Positions 47,297-56,895 are shown, counted from the stretch's first letter. The stretch: DNA of 64,000 bases from Helicobacter cinaedi CCUG 18818 = ATCC BAA-847 (GCF_000155475.1 NZ_DS990392.1:179980-243979), one strand, 5' to 3'. Notes: generated from the letters alone by a model not told the origin. Numbers and translations: made by a program.

Positions 47297-48528
47297 AAGG
47301 CTTTTTTAAGATTGATTGTGTCGTTATAAAGTGTGTTATGCAAGATTTGTATCATTTGCTGTGAAGTTGTGCCATTGCCAAAGGGGTGAGTGATGGCTTT
47401 ATCCATAAAATCTTTGTTTGTAATGGTTTGTATAGAATCTAAAATCGCTTGGATATACGCTTTTTCATCATTTGGATTTGGCGTAATGGCAAGGACAGAT
47501 TCTGGCATTAATCGTCCCTTCTGCCTATCGCCTATATTGATTGTAGGCGTTCGCAAAATGGGGGCTTCGCCTAAACCACTTGAGCTATTGCCTATGACAA
47601 AGTTTGCTAGCTTTAGGCTTGAGAGATACAGCATTCTGCCTAAACTCGCACAAAGCACAATGTTTTGCGGATATTTTTTCGCATAAGATTCTAGCACTTC
47701 ATTGATGAGAGTTCCGCCACTATCGGCATTTGCCTTTGTGGCTAGAATCTTGTATGGGCTTTGTAAAAGGGCGTTTAGAATAAGTGTAATTTCTTGCGTT
47801 GGATTTGTAGATTCTAAAGTCGTGGAATGAAAAGTCAGCACACAAAAAGAATGGAGAAAATCCGCAGGGGTTTGAAGTGTAGATTCTAGCTCTGCTTGAG
47901 TAAGCAATGGTGTGTTATGGATATTTTCAACGGCTAATGATCCGACATTAAACACACGCGATGGGTTTTCGCCTAGCTGAATAACGCGTCTCCTATATAT
48001 CTCTGTGCTAGCAAAATGTAAATAGCTCATTTTAGTGATACAATGTCGCATATACTCATCATTCGCCCCTTGTGTAGTCTCACCACCACTAATATGAGCT
48101 ATGGGGATATTGAGATTAGCACAGGCGATACTTGTTCCAAAGGCTTCATATCTATCGCCTAAAATAATCACCATATCATAAGGGGAGGTGGAAAAATGCT
48201 GACTAAATGCTGCAATCGTGGTGGATAGTGATTTAGCTATGTCAAGTTGGGTGGAGCTAGAATCTTGTAAAATGGGGATTTTAGTGTCAATCTTAAAGCC
48301 ATCGGATTGTATTTCCTTATAGGTATTGCCCAGCGTTTTGCTAAGATGAGCACCCGTAACGATAAGGGATAGCTTAAAAAATGGAGTATTTTTTAGGGCT
48401 TTAGCAAGAGGGTAGAGTAAGCCCCATTCTGCACGAGTGCCGGTTACTAGAGCTATGGACTTAAGGGATTTAAAATTAGAGCTTTTCTTTAAGGAGCATA
48501 AAGGATTCTGCGTAAAGGGGGATTTCAT
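47278..48528 (-). CDS. NeuC-like UDP-N-acetylglucosamine 2-epimerase (hydrolysing), copy 1
   Basis: 416 residues, GT-B fold. TGTRAEWGLLYPL, ILGDRYEAF, HISGGETTQGANDEYMRH, GEAPILRTPTINIGDRQKGR are typical of NeuC/LegG. It releases UDP and epimerises an amino sugar on the way to sialic, legionaminic or related acids. The only in-frame start is ATG 48528, 53 bases inside the end of the deacetylase gene. The G10 tract of that gene lies seven bases ahead of this ATG. Last gene of the 62124 operon. Confidence 0.88.
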   Translation of the reverse strand: MKSPFTQNPLCSLKKSSNFKSLKSIALVTGTRAEWGLLYPLAKALKNTPFFKLSLIVTGAHLSKTLGNTYKEIQSDGFKIDTKIPILQDSSSTQLDIAKSLSTTIAAFSQHFSTSPYDMVIILGDRYEAFGTSIACANLNIPIAHISGGETTQGANDEYMRHCITKMSYLHFASTEIYRRRVIQLGENPSRVFNVGSLAVENIHNTPLLTQAELESTLQTPADFLHSFCVLTFHSTTLESTNPTQEITLILNALLQSPYKILATKANADSGGTLINEVLESYAKKYPQNIVLCASLGRMLYLSSLKLANFVIGNSSSGLGEAPILRTPTINIGDRQKGRLMPESVLAITPNPNDEKAYIQAILDSIQTITNKDFMDKAITHPFGNGTTSQQMIQILHNTLYNDTINLKKAFYDIEP

Positions 48529-49228
48529 CTATCGCCCCCCCCCCAGCTAAAATTAAGTCGTTTTTATCCGTAGAAATTGCGTCCGCTCCGCGGGTGCAGC
48601 CACGATAGAGTGCTAGGGCTTTTAGGTTTGGGATTGAACGGGGGAAGGGCAGGATTCCCACTTCACTTTCATAAATTGCCATAATCTCGCATTTTTTAGC
48701 AAAAAACTCGCTAATATCTACAAACACATTTGGGATAAAGCTCTGTGAGGCAAAGCTCGGGGCAAACTCACTCTCACTCAAAGTCTCCATCATTAGCACT
48801 CGTTCAATGCTTGGGTAGCGGAAAGACTTCGTGCAGGCAAAGGCGGATTCAAAAATCACGCGATGATCACTATGCACATCATAGGCAAAGGGCAGGTAAA
48901 TGACATTAGGCTGTATTTGCTTAAAAATGCTAGAAAATGCGTTGATAATCTTGCTTTTTGGATATTCATCAACTTTCATTGTTTTAAGCCCTAGTCTATG
49001 CACACTTGAAAATCCATAGGCTTGGCATACAGCAGCGATTTCTTGCTCTCTTTTTTGGATTACTTTTTGACTAAAGCCCTCTTCTTCAAAAACATCTGTG
49101 CAAAAAATGCAGTGGATTCTATCGCCATTAGCTTTGTGCTTAAGAAGCGTCCCACCAGCCCCTAGCGTCTCATCATCAGGGTGTGTGGCGATGACTAGAA
49201 TGTCTTTAGCAGAGTTTTGTTTTAACAT
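48476..49228 (-). CDS. PIG-L/LmbE-family deacetylase, in frame at G10
   Basis: 250 residues. Zinc motif HPDDETLGAGG near residue 15, later DVHSDHR near 117. Removes an N-acetyl group from a sugar intermediate. A G10 tract near residue 228 encodes GGG before the final 20 residues (AIDEIPLYAESFMLLKEKL), which look like a normal family end, so the gene is ON. With other lengths the stop falls exactly at the next start codon (TAGATG or ATGA). Confidence 0.88.
   Translation of the reverse strand: MLKQNSAKDILVIATHPDDETLGAGGTLLKHKANGDRIHCIFCTDVFEEEGFSQKVIQKREQEIAAVCQAYGFSSVHRLGLKTMKVDEYPKSKIINAFSSIFKQIQPNVIYLPFAYDVHSDHRVIFESAFACTKSFRYPSIERVLMMETLSESEFAPSFASQSFIPNVFVDISEFFAKKCEIMAIYESEVGILPFPRSIPNLKALALYRGCTRGADAISTDKNDLILAGGGAIDEIPLYAESFMLLKEKL
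48535..48544. repeat. G10 tract at the deacetylase/epimerase junction (ON)
   Basis: Coding flanks TTTAGCT and CGATAGATG; the downstream flank contains the start codon of the NeuC-like gene. Confidence 0.9.
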
Positions 49229-50372
49229 ACCATTTCCTTTGTGTTATATCAATCTTTTTGACAAAATCTACAATGTGTTTGCAGGAGCTTTCATCGCCAT
49301 AAGGATTAGCTAGAGACTGCACAAAATGGCGATAGTTTTCATCAAAACAGGCTTTTTGTAAGGCGGATAGAATCTCTTGCTTATTATGTGCTACAAACTC
49401 CACATTCCCCGCATTTAAGCGTCCTTTTTGACGATTGCCGATATTCACAACAGGGAGCTTATAAAAAGGGGCTTCTAAAATCCCCATACTTGAATTTCCA
49501 GCAAGTGTGAGTGTGTGGCGTATGAGATTAATAAAAATTTCTCTTGGCAGGGTTTTAAAAAATTTGATATGTGGGTATTGTGCCTCGCCTTGATTGATAG
49601 CTTCTAGGATTTTATAGCTGCCCGGGTCTGTGTTTGGATAAATCCCAACAACTTTAAGATTATGCGTTTTGGCAAATTCTGCACAAGATTCTATAGCGAT
49701 AGCCATTTGCTCGTAAGCCTCATTGACTTCAGAGCTTAAAGGGTGTTTGAGTAGCACGATATAATCATTCTGTGCTATGTCAAAGCCCATAAAGTCTGCT
49801 AACTTTTGGCGTGAGATATGCGGAGTTGTAGCGATATTGACATAGGAAGGATTCCCACTCCAAACAATCCTCCATTCCTCTTCGCCGATGTGTAGGAGAT
49901 TGTTAGCGTATTCTTGCGCGGTGGTGCAGTGGATATGAGCGAGTTTAGAACAAGCAAAGCGGATAGGGTCATCAGCATTCCCATACACAGGATCGCCCCC
50001 ACCACAATGAATGGTTAAAATATCCATATAATTCCCCACTACACAAGTGGCAATACTCTCTTCCCTATCACCTAAAACAAGCAAAAAATCAGGCTTTTCT
50101 CTTTCCGCCGTTTGTGTCAAAGCCGCGATGAGTAGCCCCACACCTTTTGAGCGTTGCGTTAGTCTATCGGTGCTTAAAAGGCAGTCTATCTTATCAGCAA
50201 TCCTAAAGCCATCAGATTCTATTTTTTTATAAGTATTGCCGTGTATGTCGCTTAGATGTGCGTTTGCCACGGCAACACAAACTTCATATCCCTCCATTTC
50301 AAATGCCTTCAAAATAGGATACAAAATATCATACTCACTTCTAATGCCTGTAACTGCTAGAATCTTTTTCAT
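49206..50372 (-). CDS. NeuC-like UDP-sugar 2-epimerase, copy 2
   Basis: 388 residues. VTGIRSEYDILYPIL, LVLGDREESIA, HCGGGDPVYGNADDPIRFA, GNSSMGILEAPFYKLPVVNIGNRQKGR. It is the most divergent of the three NeuC-like proteins (GGGDP in place of GGE), so it may act on a different sugar. The ATG at 50372 overlaps the HAD gene stop (ATGA) with AAGGAG upstream. Confidence 0.85.
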   Translation of the reverse strand: MKKILAVTGIRSEYDILYPILKAFEMEGYEVCVAVANAHLSDIHGNTYKKIESDGFRIADKIDCLLSTDRLTQRSKGVGLLIAALTQTAEREKPDFLLVLGDREESIATCVVGNYMDILTIHCGGGDPVYGNADDPIRFACSKLAHIHCTTAQEYANNLLHIGEEEWRIVWSGNPSYVNIATTPHISRQKLADFMGFDIAQNDYIVLLKHPLSSEVNEAYEQMAIAIESCAEFAKTHNLKVVGIYPNTDPGSYKILEAINQGEAQYPHIKFFKTLPREIFINLIRHTLTLAGNSSMGILEAPFYKLPVVNIGNRQKGRLNAGNVEFVAHNKQEILSALQKACFDENYRHFVQSLANPYGDESSCKHIVDFVKKIDITQRKWYVKTKLC

Positions 50373-51016
50373 TGCCATAGTCTCCTTAATTCATCAAAAT
50401 GTGTGATTTTTATCTTCGCATAATCACAAGGGATAAGCCTACCATATCCACGAGCAAGCCATACACTTAAGATTCCAGCGTTATTTGCCCCAGCGATGTC
50501 AGTAAGTGGATTATCCCCTATGAAGATAGAATCTTTAGCCTCTGTATTCAAGCGGTGTAAGATTCTCATAAAGGCGTTAATATGGGGCTTTTCATATTCT
50601 ATACCATTGCTTCTAGCATATTCTATTTCATAAGGAGATATATGCAGATTTAACAGCTTTACTTTGTGCTGCTGGGCGTTAAGATTCCCATTTGTAAGAA
50701 TACCTACGCTCACATTTTGTGATTGTAAAAACACAAGAAAATCTTTTGCATCTTCATATAGGCTTAAAGGTGTATCTATACTTTGATAGAGTGTAAAAAG
50801 CTCTTCTTGTCTAGAATCTGTGCAGAAATTCATCTTTTTCAGCCAATCGCCAAAAATATCTTTTGAATGCAGACGAAACTCATCATTCACTATATAAGCA
50901 ATATTCTCTAAAGGGAGATTATAGCGATGGCAAAACTCCCTACATACCGCAGATATAAGCAGATTCTCATCATAAAGCGTATTATCTAAGTCAAAAATAA
51001 CAGATTTGATTTTCAA
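50369..51016 (-). CDS. HAD-superfamily hydrolase (sugar or nonulosonate phosphatase-like)
   Basis: 215 residues. DLDNTLYDE at residue 9 (nucleophile Asp), TNG near 110, KPHINAF with catalytic Lys near 145, and GDNPLTDIAGANNAG near 170. Start is TTG at 51016 preceded by AAGGG. In this operon a phosphatase could remove the phosphate left by NeuB-type condensation. Specificity unknown. Confidence 0.85.
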   Translation of the reverse strand: MKIKSVIFDLDNTLYDENLLISAVCREFCHRYNLPLENIAYIVNDEFRLHSKDIFGDWLKKMNFCTDSRQEELFTLYQSIDTPLSLYEDAKDFLVFLQSQNVSVGILTNGNLNAQQHKVKLLNLHISPYEIEYARSNGIEYEKPHINAFMRILHRLNTEAKDSIFIGDNPLTDIAGANNAGILSVWLARGYGRLIPCDYAKIKITHFDELRRLWQ

Positions 51017-51054
51017 GCTGTGCCCTTGTGTTGTGTGCTGTGTTTAATGGTGGG

Positions 51055-51060
51055 ATTATA
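51055..51060 (-). promoter_or_regulatory. Internal extended -10 promoter
   Basis: Minus strand ATGCTATAATCCC at the stop of the ATP-grasp gene, about 40 bases before the start of the HAD gene. Confidence 0.6.
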
Positions 51061-52108
51061 GCATATTATCCCACCATTGCGAAAAATACCGATAGAATCT
51101 TTGATTATCAATGCTGTGGATTTTGGCATAATCTAGTGTAATGGATTCTCCAAGGGCTAGTTTTAATGCAAGATAGGGAAAATTAATCCCTAATTGTATA
51201 TCTATGCCGCTACTCGCCCCAAGTCGTGGGTTTAAATCAAATAAGATAAGCTTTGAATCTTCATTATACGCTAACTCCATATTATTTGTATAAGTCAGGT
51301 TAAAAATTTTAATGATTGCAGAGCAAAGCTCTTCTAGTTCTGTGTTATAAGACACATTGCCGCGATAGGTTTGAGAGGCATTACCCCATTCTCGTATATG
51401 CTGGAGGGTAAATAGGTTTTGCCCATTTTGACAAAGCGAATACGCAGAGACAAAAGGCTCACGCAAACCCTCCATAATGATAAGATCATCAAAAATACCC
51501 CTTTTTTGCAAGGCAGATTCAAAAAAGCTTAAAGGCATTTCATTGCTAGGCTTTGAGCTAAATAGCTCATCACTCTTTGATATGTCGCTTAGAATATACA
51601 CACCCCTACCTCCCCTGCCAAATCTCGGCTTAATCACAAGCTTTTTATGTGGATAGCCAAGTGAATGTATGGAATCTAAAAAGTCCGTGTAGTTTGAGAC
51701 AATGCTGTATTTTGGGGCATTTGTAGGGAGATGAAGTGAAAGGGCTTCATACACGGCTGCCTTATCATAGGCTATAAGCAAATCTTTATAATCCCCCACC
51801 ATAATGGAAATGCTAAAACTTGCCTTATGCTTTGCAAGGGCTAGATTATCATCATTCCCACAGGGGATAATCACATCAATATCATATTGTTTTACCATTT
51901 TGTGTATAAACTCCACAAACGCCACTTCATCACTCGCACTATTTGGGGATAGCTCATACTTATCTACAAAGCTTTTTCCACAAGCCCCGCTAAATGCGTC
52001 GCTACCAAGCAAAAATACTTCTCTTTCTCCATTATGCCGCAATGCCAAAAGGCAATCAGGGCTAGTCAAGCCCCCAATTGTTGTAACTAAGATTCTAAGC
52101 TTTTTCAT
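51056..52108 (-). CDS. CarB-like ATP-grasp ligase, copy A
   Basis: 350 residues. N-terminal Rossmann-like preATP domain (ILVTTIGGLTSPDCLLALR), then ATP-grasp: LVIKPRFGRGGRGVYIL near residue 175 and LFDLNPRLGASSGID near 298 for ATP and metal. Such carbamoyl-phosphate-synthase-like ligases occur in glycan loci and may attach an amino acid or similar group by amide bond. A second member is at 54290-55211. ATG 52108 overlaps the aminotransferase stop. Confidence 0.8.
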   Translation of the reverse strand: MKKLRILVTTIGGLTSPDCLLALRHNGEREVFLLGSDAFSGACGKSFVDKYELSPNSASDEVAFVEFIHKMVKQYDIDVIIPCGNDDNLALAKHKASFSISIMVGDYKDLLIAYDKAAVYEALSLHLPTNAPKYSIVSNYTDFLDSIHSLGYPHKKLVIKPRFGRGGRGVYILSDISKSDELFSSKPSNEMPLSFFESALQKRGIFDDLIIMEGLREPFVSAYSLCQNGQNLFTLQHIREWGNASQTYRGNVSYNTELEELCSAIIKIFNLTYTNNMELAYNEDSKLILFDLNPRLGASSGIDIQLGINFPYLALKLALGESITLDYAKIHSIDNQRFYRYFSQWWDNML

Positions 52109-53268
52109 AATAATATCTCCTTGAGTTTTTTAGATATAAACTTCACATCACCTGCCTTAATGCTTAAATGCATAGGCAGTGATATATGATTTTGTGGTGT
52201 GGTGGAATGCAGGGGTATTGCTACTTTGTTGTGGAGTTTTTGTAATAGCGGTTGCTTGTGTAAAAGCGGCTGGTATGGGGCATCAGCATAGATATGATGG
52301 GCTTTGAGATTCTGTATAACACTCTGTGGAGTGTGATTTGTAAGAAAAACTATAAATCTCCAAAAGCTATGCCTAAAGCCATTTGGGATTACTTGAAACG
52401 AGATAAGATTTTTTTGAGACAGGATAGATAGACAATCTTTGTAGAGCGTGGCGAGCTTGTTACGATAAGCTAAGTTTGCTTCTAAAGATTCTAATCCCAC
52501 AAGCCCCAAAATTGCATTAAACTCAGCCATTCTGTAATTTTCCCCAAGCGAGATAAAATGCTCCCCTTGTGCTTTAGAATCTAGCCCACGATTTGCCCTT
52601 GCCCTGCACTTATCAGCAAAATCTTTATCATTACACATAATCATTCCACCCTCCCCACAGGTTAGAATCTTCGTGCTAAAAAAGCTAAAAACGCTTATAT
52701 CACCGATATTCCCAGCCTTATACGCCCTGCCTTTAGAATCTACGGCAATAGCCCCGTGTGCGTGAGAGCAGTCCTCTATAAGTGTGATAGTATGCTTTTT
52801 ACATAAGGCTTTAATCTTAAAAATATCCTGCGTGATAAGCCCCGCAAAATGCACCAACACAACGGCTTTTGTATGTGGTGTAATGGCAGATTCTACAATC
52901 TCACTTGTAAGCATAAAATCCTTATCTGTTTCTACAAGTTGCAATTTCGCTCCGCTATTTAACACACTGCTTGCATTAGCAAAAAATGTTTGTGTTGGCA
53001 CAATGACTTCATCTTTTGCCCCTAGCCCTAGCTCTCTCAATACCACATTTAACGCTGAGGTGCAGGAATTTGTAGCAATGGCATATTTCGTCCCGCAATA
53101 AGCAGCAAACCCCGCTTCAAACTCCCGCACCGCATTGCCCATAGTCAGCATTTCTTCTCCTTTGAGTATGGATTGTGTGCATTTTAGAATCTCTTTTCTT
53201 TGTGTGCGTGAAAAATATGGATAAGCACTTTTATAATGCTTTTGTGCTTTCTTGTATTTTTTGCTCAT
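52105..53268 (-). CDS. DegT/DnrJ/EryC1-type sugar aminotransferase
   Basis: 387 residues. ATNSCTSALNVVLRELG, EDCSHAHGAIA, FFSTKILTCGEGGM with the PLP lysine, ENYRMAEFNAILG. Transfers an amino group to a keto-sugar. ATG 53268 overlaps the epimerase stop (ATGA). Third such aminotransferase in the window. Confidence 0.87.
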   Translation of the reverse strand: MSKKYKKAQKHYKSAYPYFSRTQRKEILKCTQSILKGEEMLTMGNAVREFEAGFAAYCGTKYAIATNSCTSALNVVLRELGLGAKDEVIVPTQTFFANASSVLNSGAKLQLVETDKDFMLTSEIVESAITPHTKAVVLVHFAGLITQDIFKIKALCKKHTITLIEDCSHAHGAIAVDSKGRAYKAGNIGDISVFSFFSTKILTCGEGGMIMCNDKDFADKCRARANRGLDSKAQGEHFISLGENYRMAEFNAILGLVGLESLEANLAYRNKLATLYKDCLSILSQKNLISFQVIPNGFRHSFWRFIVFLTNHTPQSVIQNLKAHHIYADAPYQPLLHKQPLLQKLHNKVAIPLHSTTPQNHISLPMHLSIKAGDVKFISKKLKEILL

Positions 53269-54257
53269 AGATGTTCTCCTTTTGTGTGTTGTATGGATAA
53301 AAGCTCATTTGCATATTGCTTTAAGCCATCTGCAATGTTTGGTGGGCTAAAGGCAAGGAGATTCTGTGCTTTTGTGCAATCTAAAGCAGAGTTAAATGGA
53401 TTAGGTGAGGGCTTATCGCTTAGAATAATTTTTGATTGAGAATGCAGGGCTTGAATGAGTGTTTGTGCGATTGTGTGAGTGGTTTTAGAATCTTTACTAC
53501 CTATGACAAAGAGTTCATAAGGCTTAAGATTCTGGGCTTTCAAAGCAAGAATAAGAGCCTGCAAAGCATCTTTAATATAAAGAATATTACGCAAGATTCT
53601 ACCCCTGCCAAAAAGCTCTATATCGTTATTTTTTAACGCATTAGAGGCAAGATCATACACAATTCCACCAAGATGATTAAGTCCAAAAATCGCTGGAAAA
53701 CGCAGCGTGATAGCCTGAAAATGTTGATATCTTAAGGTGGCAAGCTCTAGGAGCTTTTCACAAGTGTATTTGGCTAGGGCGTAGTTGCTTAAAGGCGATA
53801 TGGGCGAAGATTCACATAAGGTGTAAATACGATTTGTATCAAAAGATGTCGCATTTGGTTGGGCAAAGACTGAAGCGGTGGAAGAGAATATGACTTTTGG
53901 AATCTGTCTTTTTAGGGCGAAATCTATAAGGTTGAGTGTCGGTGTAATGGTGTATTCAAGGTATTCAAGGTATTCAAGGCTAGCGTATTCTACCATAGAA
54001 GCAAGATGAAAAGCAAGAGAAAACTCATAATTTTTTAGTGAATTTTCATTAAGATTCTTTAGTTCTAATCGCTCATATTTGAAGTTTTGATGTGAGAGTG
54101 TGGCTTGTGATAAAAAGCCCCTTTCTTTGAGTGTTAAAGCGTTGTTATGGGCATCTTTCCTGCCTACGCCTACAACCTTATATCCAAGTGATAAAAGCCT
54201 TTCACAAAGGCAGGAACCGACAAAGCCACTAGCCCCTGTAACTAAAATATATGACAT
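53265..54257 (-). CDS. NAD-dependent sugar epimerase/dehydratase
   Basis: 330 residues of the extended SDR family. TGASGFVGSCLCERL near residue 7, SSTASVF near 125, YALAKYTCE (YxxxK) near 160. Contains an exact triple nine-base repeat (53952-53978) coding for three EYL units. Acts on a nucleotide sugar; substrate not defined. Confidence 0.87.
   Translation of the reverse strand: MSYILVTGASGFVGSCLCERLLSLGYKVVGVGRKDAHNNALTLKERGFLSQATLSHQNFKYERLELKNLNENSLKNYEFSLAFHLASMVEYASLEYLEYLEYTITPTLNLIDFALKRQIPKVIFSSTASVFAQPNATSFDTNRIYTLCESSPISPLSNYALAKYTCEKLLELATLRYQHFQAITLRFPAIFGLNHLGGIVYDLASNALKNNDIELFGRGRILRNILYIKDALQALILALKAQNLKPYELFVIGSKDSKTTHTIAQTLIQALHSQSKIILSDKPSPNPFNSALDCTKAQNLLAFSPPNIADGLKQYANELLSIQHTKGEHL
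53952..53978. repeat. Three tandem copies of a 9-bp unit (GTATTCAAG)
   Basis: In-frame, encodes EYL three times; copy change would alter length without shifting the frame. Confidence 0.85.
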
Positions 54258-54289
54258 TTTTACTCCTTGTATGATGACAAGGAGTAAAA

Positions 54290-55211
54290 CTAGAAGTAGA
54301 TTTCTTGATAACTCCTTGCCATTTTTAGCCCATATTTAATGGGTTTTGCTGTGATATTTTGCTTATACACAAACATTTCTATCATCGCTGTAATCCAATT
54401 TTCACTTGCCGCAAAGCCTAGAGCAGAGCCACCGCCTAAGCGTGGATTTATCTCTATAAACATAGGCTTATTGCCACTTGTAATAAAGGCTTGAATATTA
54501 ATAGCCCCCAAAAACTGAATCTGTGAAGCAATGGTGTGGATATACGATTCTAAACACTTGACATAGCACACTTCTCCTTTCGTGGATTTGCCTTGTGTAA
54601 TGCCAATGCGTTTGCGAGGGATAATGTAGATAATCTCGCCATTTGAGTTAAAAAGGCAGTCAATGGTGTATTCCTGCCCTTTAACTTCTTCTTGGGTGAG
54701 ATAAAGGCTTTCTTTTTCATTTTGCCCCCCCCCCCCAGTAATATTTCTCTTGCTGTATATATTCTATACCACTACCACCGCGTCCATATCGTGGCTTTAA
54801 GATTCTTTTAGGCTCATAAAGGGCAGTGTGGGGAGTTGGGATATTATGCGTTGTAAAAAACTCATAAGTTTTCCATTTATCTATAAAAGTAGAGATTGTA
54901 TGCGGTGGGGAGATAAGCACTAAGATTCCATATTGAGCAAAAAACTCCACTCTTTCACTCCAGCCCAAAAGGCTTTCATCAAGGGTTGGGATAACCATAT
55001 CAATGCTATGCTGCTGCAAGAGCCTTAGTGTCTTATCCCATAATTGCGGATCATCAGCCCTTGGCATAAGGATAAAGTCATCATAATATGCCCTATTAAA
55101 GTCATTAATATCACTCCCGCATACAATATGCCCAGCTTCCCTAATGGCTTTAGCTAGATAGGAGCTAGTGAGAGAGCCACTTGCTTCGGTTAGAATCTTT
55201 AGCTTTTTCAT
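54290..55211 (-). pseudogene. CarB-like ATP-grasp ligase, copy B, phase OFF at G12
   Basis: The first frame (54717-55211) has LKILTEASGSLTSSYLAKA and ILKPRYGRGGSGIEYI, then the G12 tract near residue 158, and stops at TGA soon after (WGGGAK). The remaining domain is open in another frame to 54290: QNEKESLYLTQEEVKG, KRIGITQGKSTKGE, IQAFITSGNKPMFIEINPRLGGGSA with the ATP/Mg residues. G11 or G14 gives a full 306-307 residue enzyme. Related to copy A but shorter. Confidence 0.85.
54725..54736. repeat. G12 tract in ATP-grasp ligase B (OFF)
   Basis: ON at G11 or G14. Confidence 0.9.
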
Positions 55212-55212
55212 A

Positions 55213-56037
55213 TTATTCCTTGCTTGCTTTTTTTAGCACGATGTAGTAGCGACTTTGCGTGCTGTTATCTATGAGATTAAGGCTTGTCTTTTTCTCTGCC
55301 CAAATGATTGTAAAATGCGTGTGCGAAAAGAGATTCTGAATCTTTGCATAATCAAAAAAGCTTTGTATCGTGCCTTTCTCGTGGGCTTCTTGGACTTCCA
55401 CTTCATCGGTAAAGATTTTCTCTTTAATATTGCTAAATCCACTCGTAGAATCTTCGCCAATAAGCGATACAAAAAAGTATGTTTTACTTACGCGTTCTAT
55501 CTCTTTAACTAACTTTTTAGCGAGTGTAAAGGGTAGGGAGTCAAGCACCCCATAGCTTACGCTAAAATCAAAACTTTCATTATCAAATGGAATCTGTTCT
55601 CCATCGTATGTTTGAAACTTTATGGGAGCTAATTTTGTCGTTTGTGCGAGGTTTGTGTAAAGTTTTTTAGCCTCATCAACAGCCACTTGAGATATATCAA
55701 TACCCTGCGTTTCTATGCCAAATTCCGCCATTAGCATACTGCCTCTTCCCATACCGCAGCCAAAGTCAAGGGCTTTAAGGGGTAAAAGTTTTTCATTATC
55801 CCCCCCCCCCGTTAAAATATCACTCTTTACAGATTCTATAATCTCATCATTTTTAGTAATGCCAATGCCGGAGTGGTAAAAATCCCCGCGATAAATCACA
55901 TCGCTAAAGTGATTTTGTGAAACTCTCTTACGGATAAAGCGATTTAAAAATCGCACCATTTCTTCGTGCGGGTAGAAAATGGCATTTTCCCCACGCGCAT
56001 AACTCTCATTCCATTGTTGTTGTCTTATGTTTAGCAT
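55213..56037 (-). CDS. SAM methyltransferase, in frame at G11
   Basis: 274 residues. The G11 tract codes for TGGGD around residues 76-80, shortly before motif I (ALDFGCGMGRGSML), as in the 6081 methyltransferase. The acidic residue is in GIDISQ and the post-motif in DFSVSYGVLDS. ATG 56037 lies just past the stop of the TylF-type gene. In frame at G11 or G14. Confidence 0.83.
   Translation of the reverse strand: MLNIRQQQWNESYARGENAIFYPHEEMVRFLNRFIRKRVSQNHFSDVIYRGDFYHSGIGITKNDEIIESVKSDILTGGGDNEKLLPLKALDFGCGMGRGSMLMAEFGIETQGIDISQVAVDEAKKLYTNLAQTTKLAPIKFQTYDGEQIPFDNESFDFSVSYGVLDSLPFTLAKKLVKEIERVSKTYFFVSLIGEDSTSGFSNIKEKIFTDEVEVQEAHEKGTIQSFFDYAKIQNLFSHTHFTIIWAEKKTSLNLIDNSTQSRYYIVLKKASKE
55800..55810. 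repeat. G11 tract in methyltransferase (ON)
   Basis: Coding flanks TTTTAAC and ATAATG. Confidence 0.9.
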
Positions 56038-56039
56038 TA

Positions 56040-56895
56040 TTACTCCTTTTTAATAAAACATACGCTCAAGCTATCTCCAATAGGCAAAGGTGTGAGATGA
56101 TGAGCTTTTGCAAATTCATCTACGGCTTTTTTGGTCCCTTCATAAGTGGGGTTGAAATAGTCATCTATGAGTAGTATCCCCCCCCCCCGTTAATCGTGGA
56201 TAAAAAAACTCACAACCTGCCAAAATGGGCTGATACAAATCCACATCTATATTGACAAAGCAAAATTTTTCATTTTCTGGAATCTGCTCTTTTGTGCTTG
56301 GAAAATAGCCTTTGATAAAGCTAACCTGCTCCAAATGAGGCATTTTTGACTTCACAAGCTCTAATGAGGTGTCGCCAAACTCCCCTTTTGTGGCGGTTGA
56401 AAAATTATGCTGAGATTCAAAAGCACAATCCCTTTCATCAAAGCCTTCAAATGTATCAAGCAAATAAAGCTTTTTGCTAGGAAAAACACGATTGATATGT
56501 CTTGCTGTATCGCCTCTATGCACACCAAGCTCTGCACAAGCCCCTTGTATATTTCGTGCGTTAAAAAGCTGGGCTAGGTTATTGATAAAGGCGATTCTTG
56601 CGTGGATATAGGTATCTGTAAGCTGTGTGTTAATCTTAGATTCTGGAATCTTAAGTGAGGCAAGAATCTCTTTCACACTAGAAATAGCATAAGTGCCAAT
56701 AAAAAGTGTATCAAACTCTAGATTCTGCAAGGCTTGTGGGGCAAGGACGGAATAAGTTTTGCCCTCAATGTGTAGCGTTGAGCCTTGCTTTGTAGAATCT
56801 GTATCAATGAAGGCTAGTATCTCATAGTCTAAAAGTATATGCAGGGCTACTTGTTTGCCGCGAGTGCCTGCGCCGTAGATGATTGCTTTTTGCAT
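56040..56895 (-). pseudogene. Rossmann domain plus TylF-type methyltransferase, phase OFF at G11
   Basis: The N-terminal part (AIIYGAGTRGKQVALHIL, residue 4) is a PglD-like or Rossmann nucleotide-binding region; TylF-like methyltransferase follows from about residue 105 (CAELGVHRGDTARHINRVF, LLDTFEGFDERD, NIDVDLYQPI). At residue 236 the G11 tract leads into GDTTHR and a stop at 56161. In the other frame the conserved end appears (ILLIDDYFNPTYEGTKK... to CFIKKE, stop at 56040). G10 or G13 gives a 284-285 residue protein. The tract is at the same glycines as in the 8322 gene. Confidence 0.86.
56178..56188. repeat. G11 tract in TylF-type protein (OFF)
   Basis: ON at G10 or G13. Coding upstream flank ATTAAC. 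Confidence 0.9.

Noticed and set aside
54600-54724. ATG five bases after the G12 tract as a start for a separate protein
   Set aside because: The frame is short, lysine-rich and without a family match, while the other frame clearly continues the ATP-grasp enzyme.
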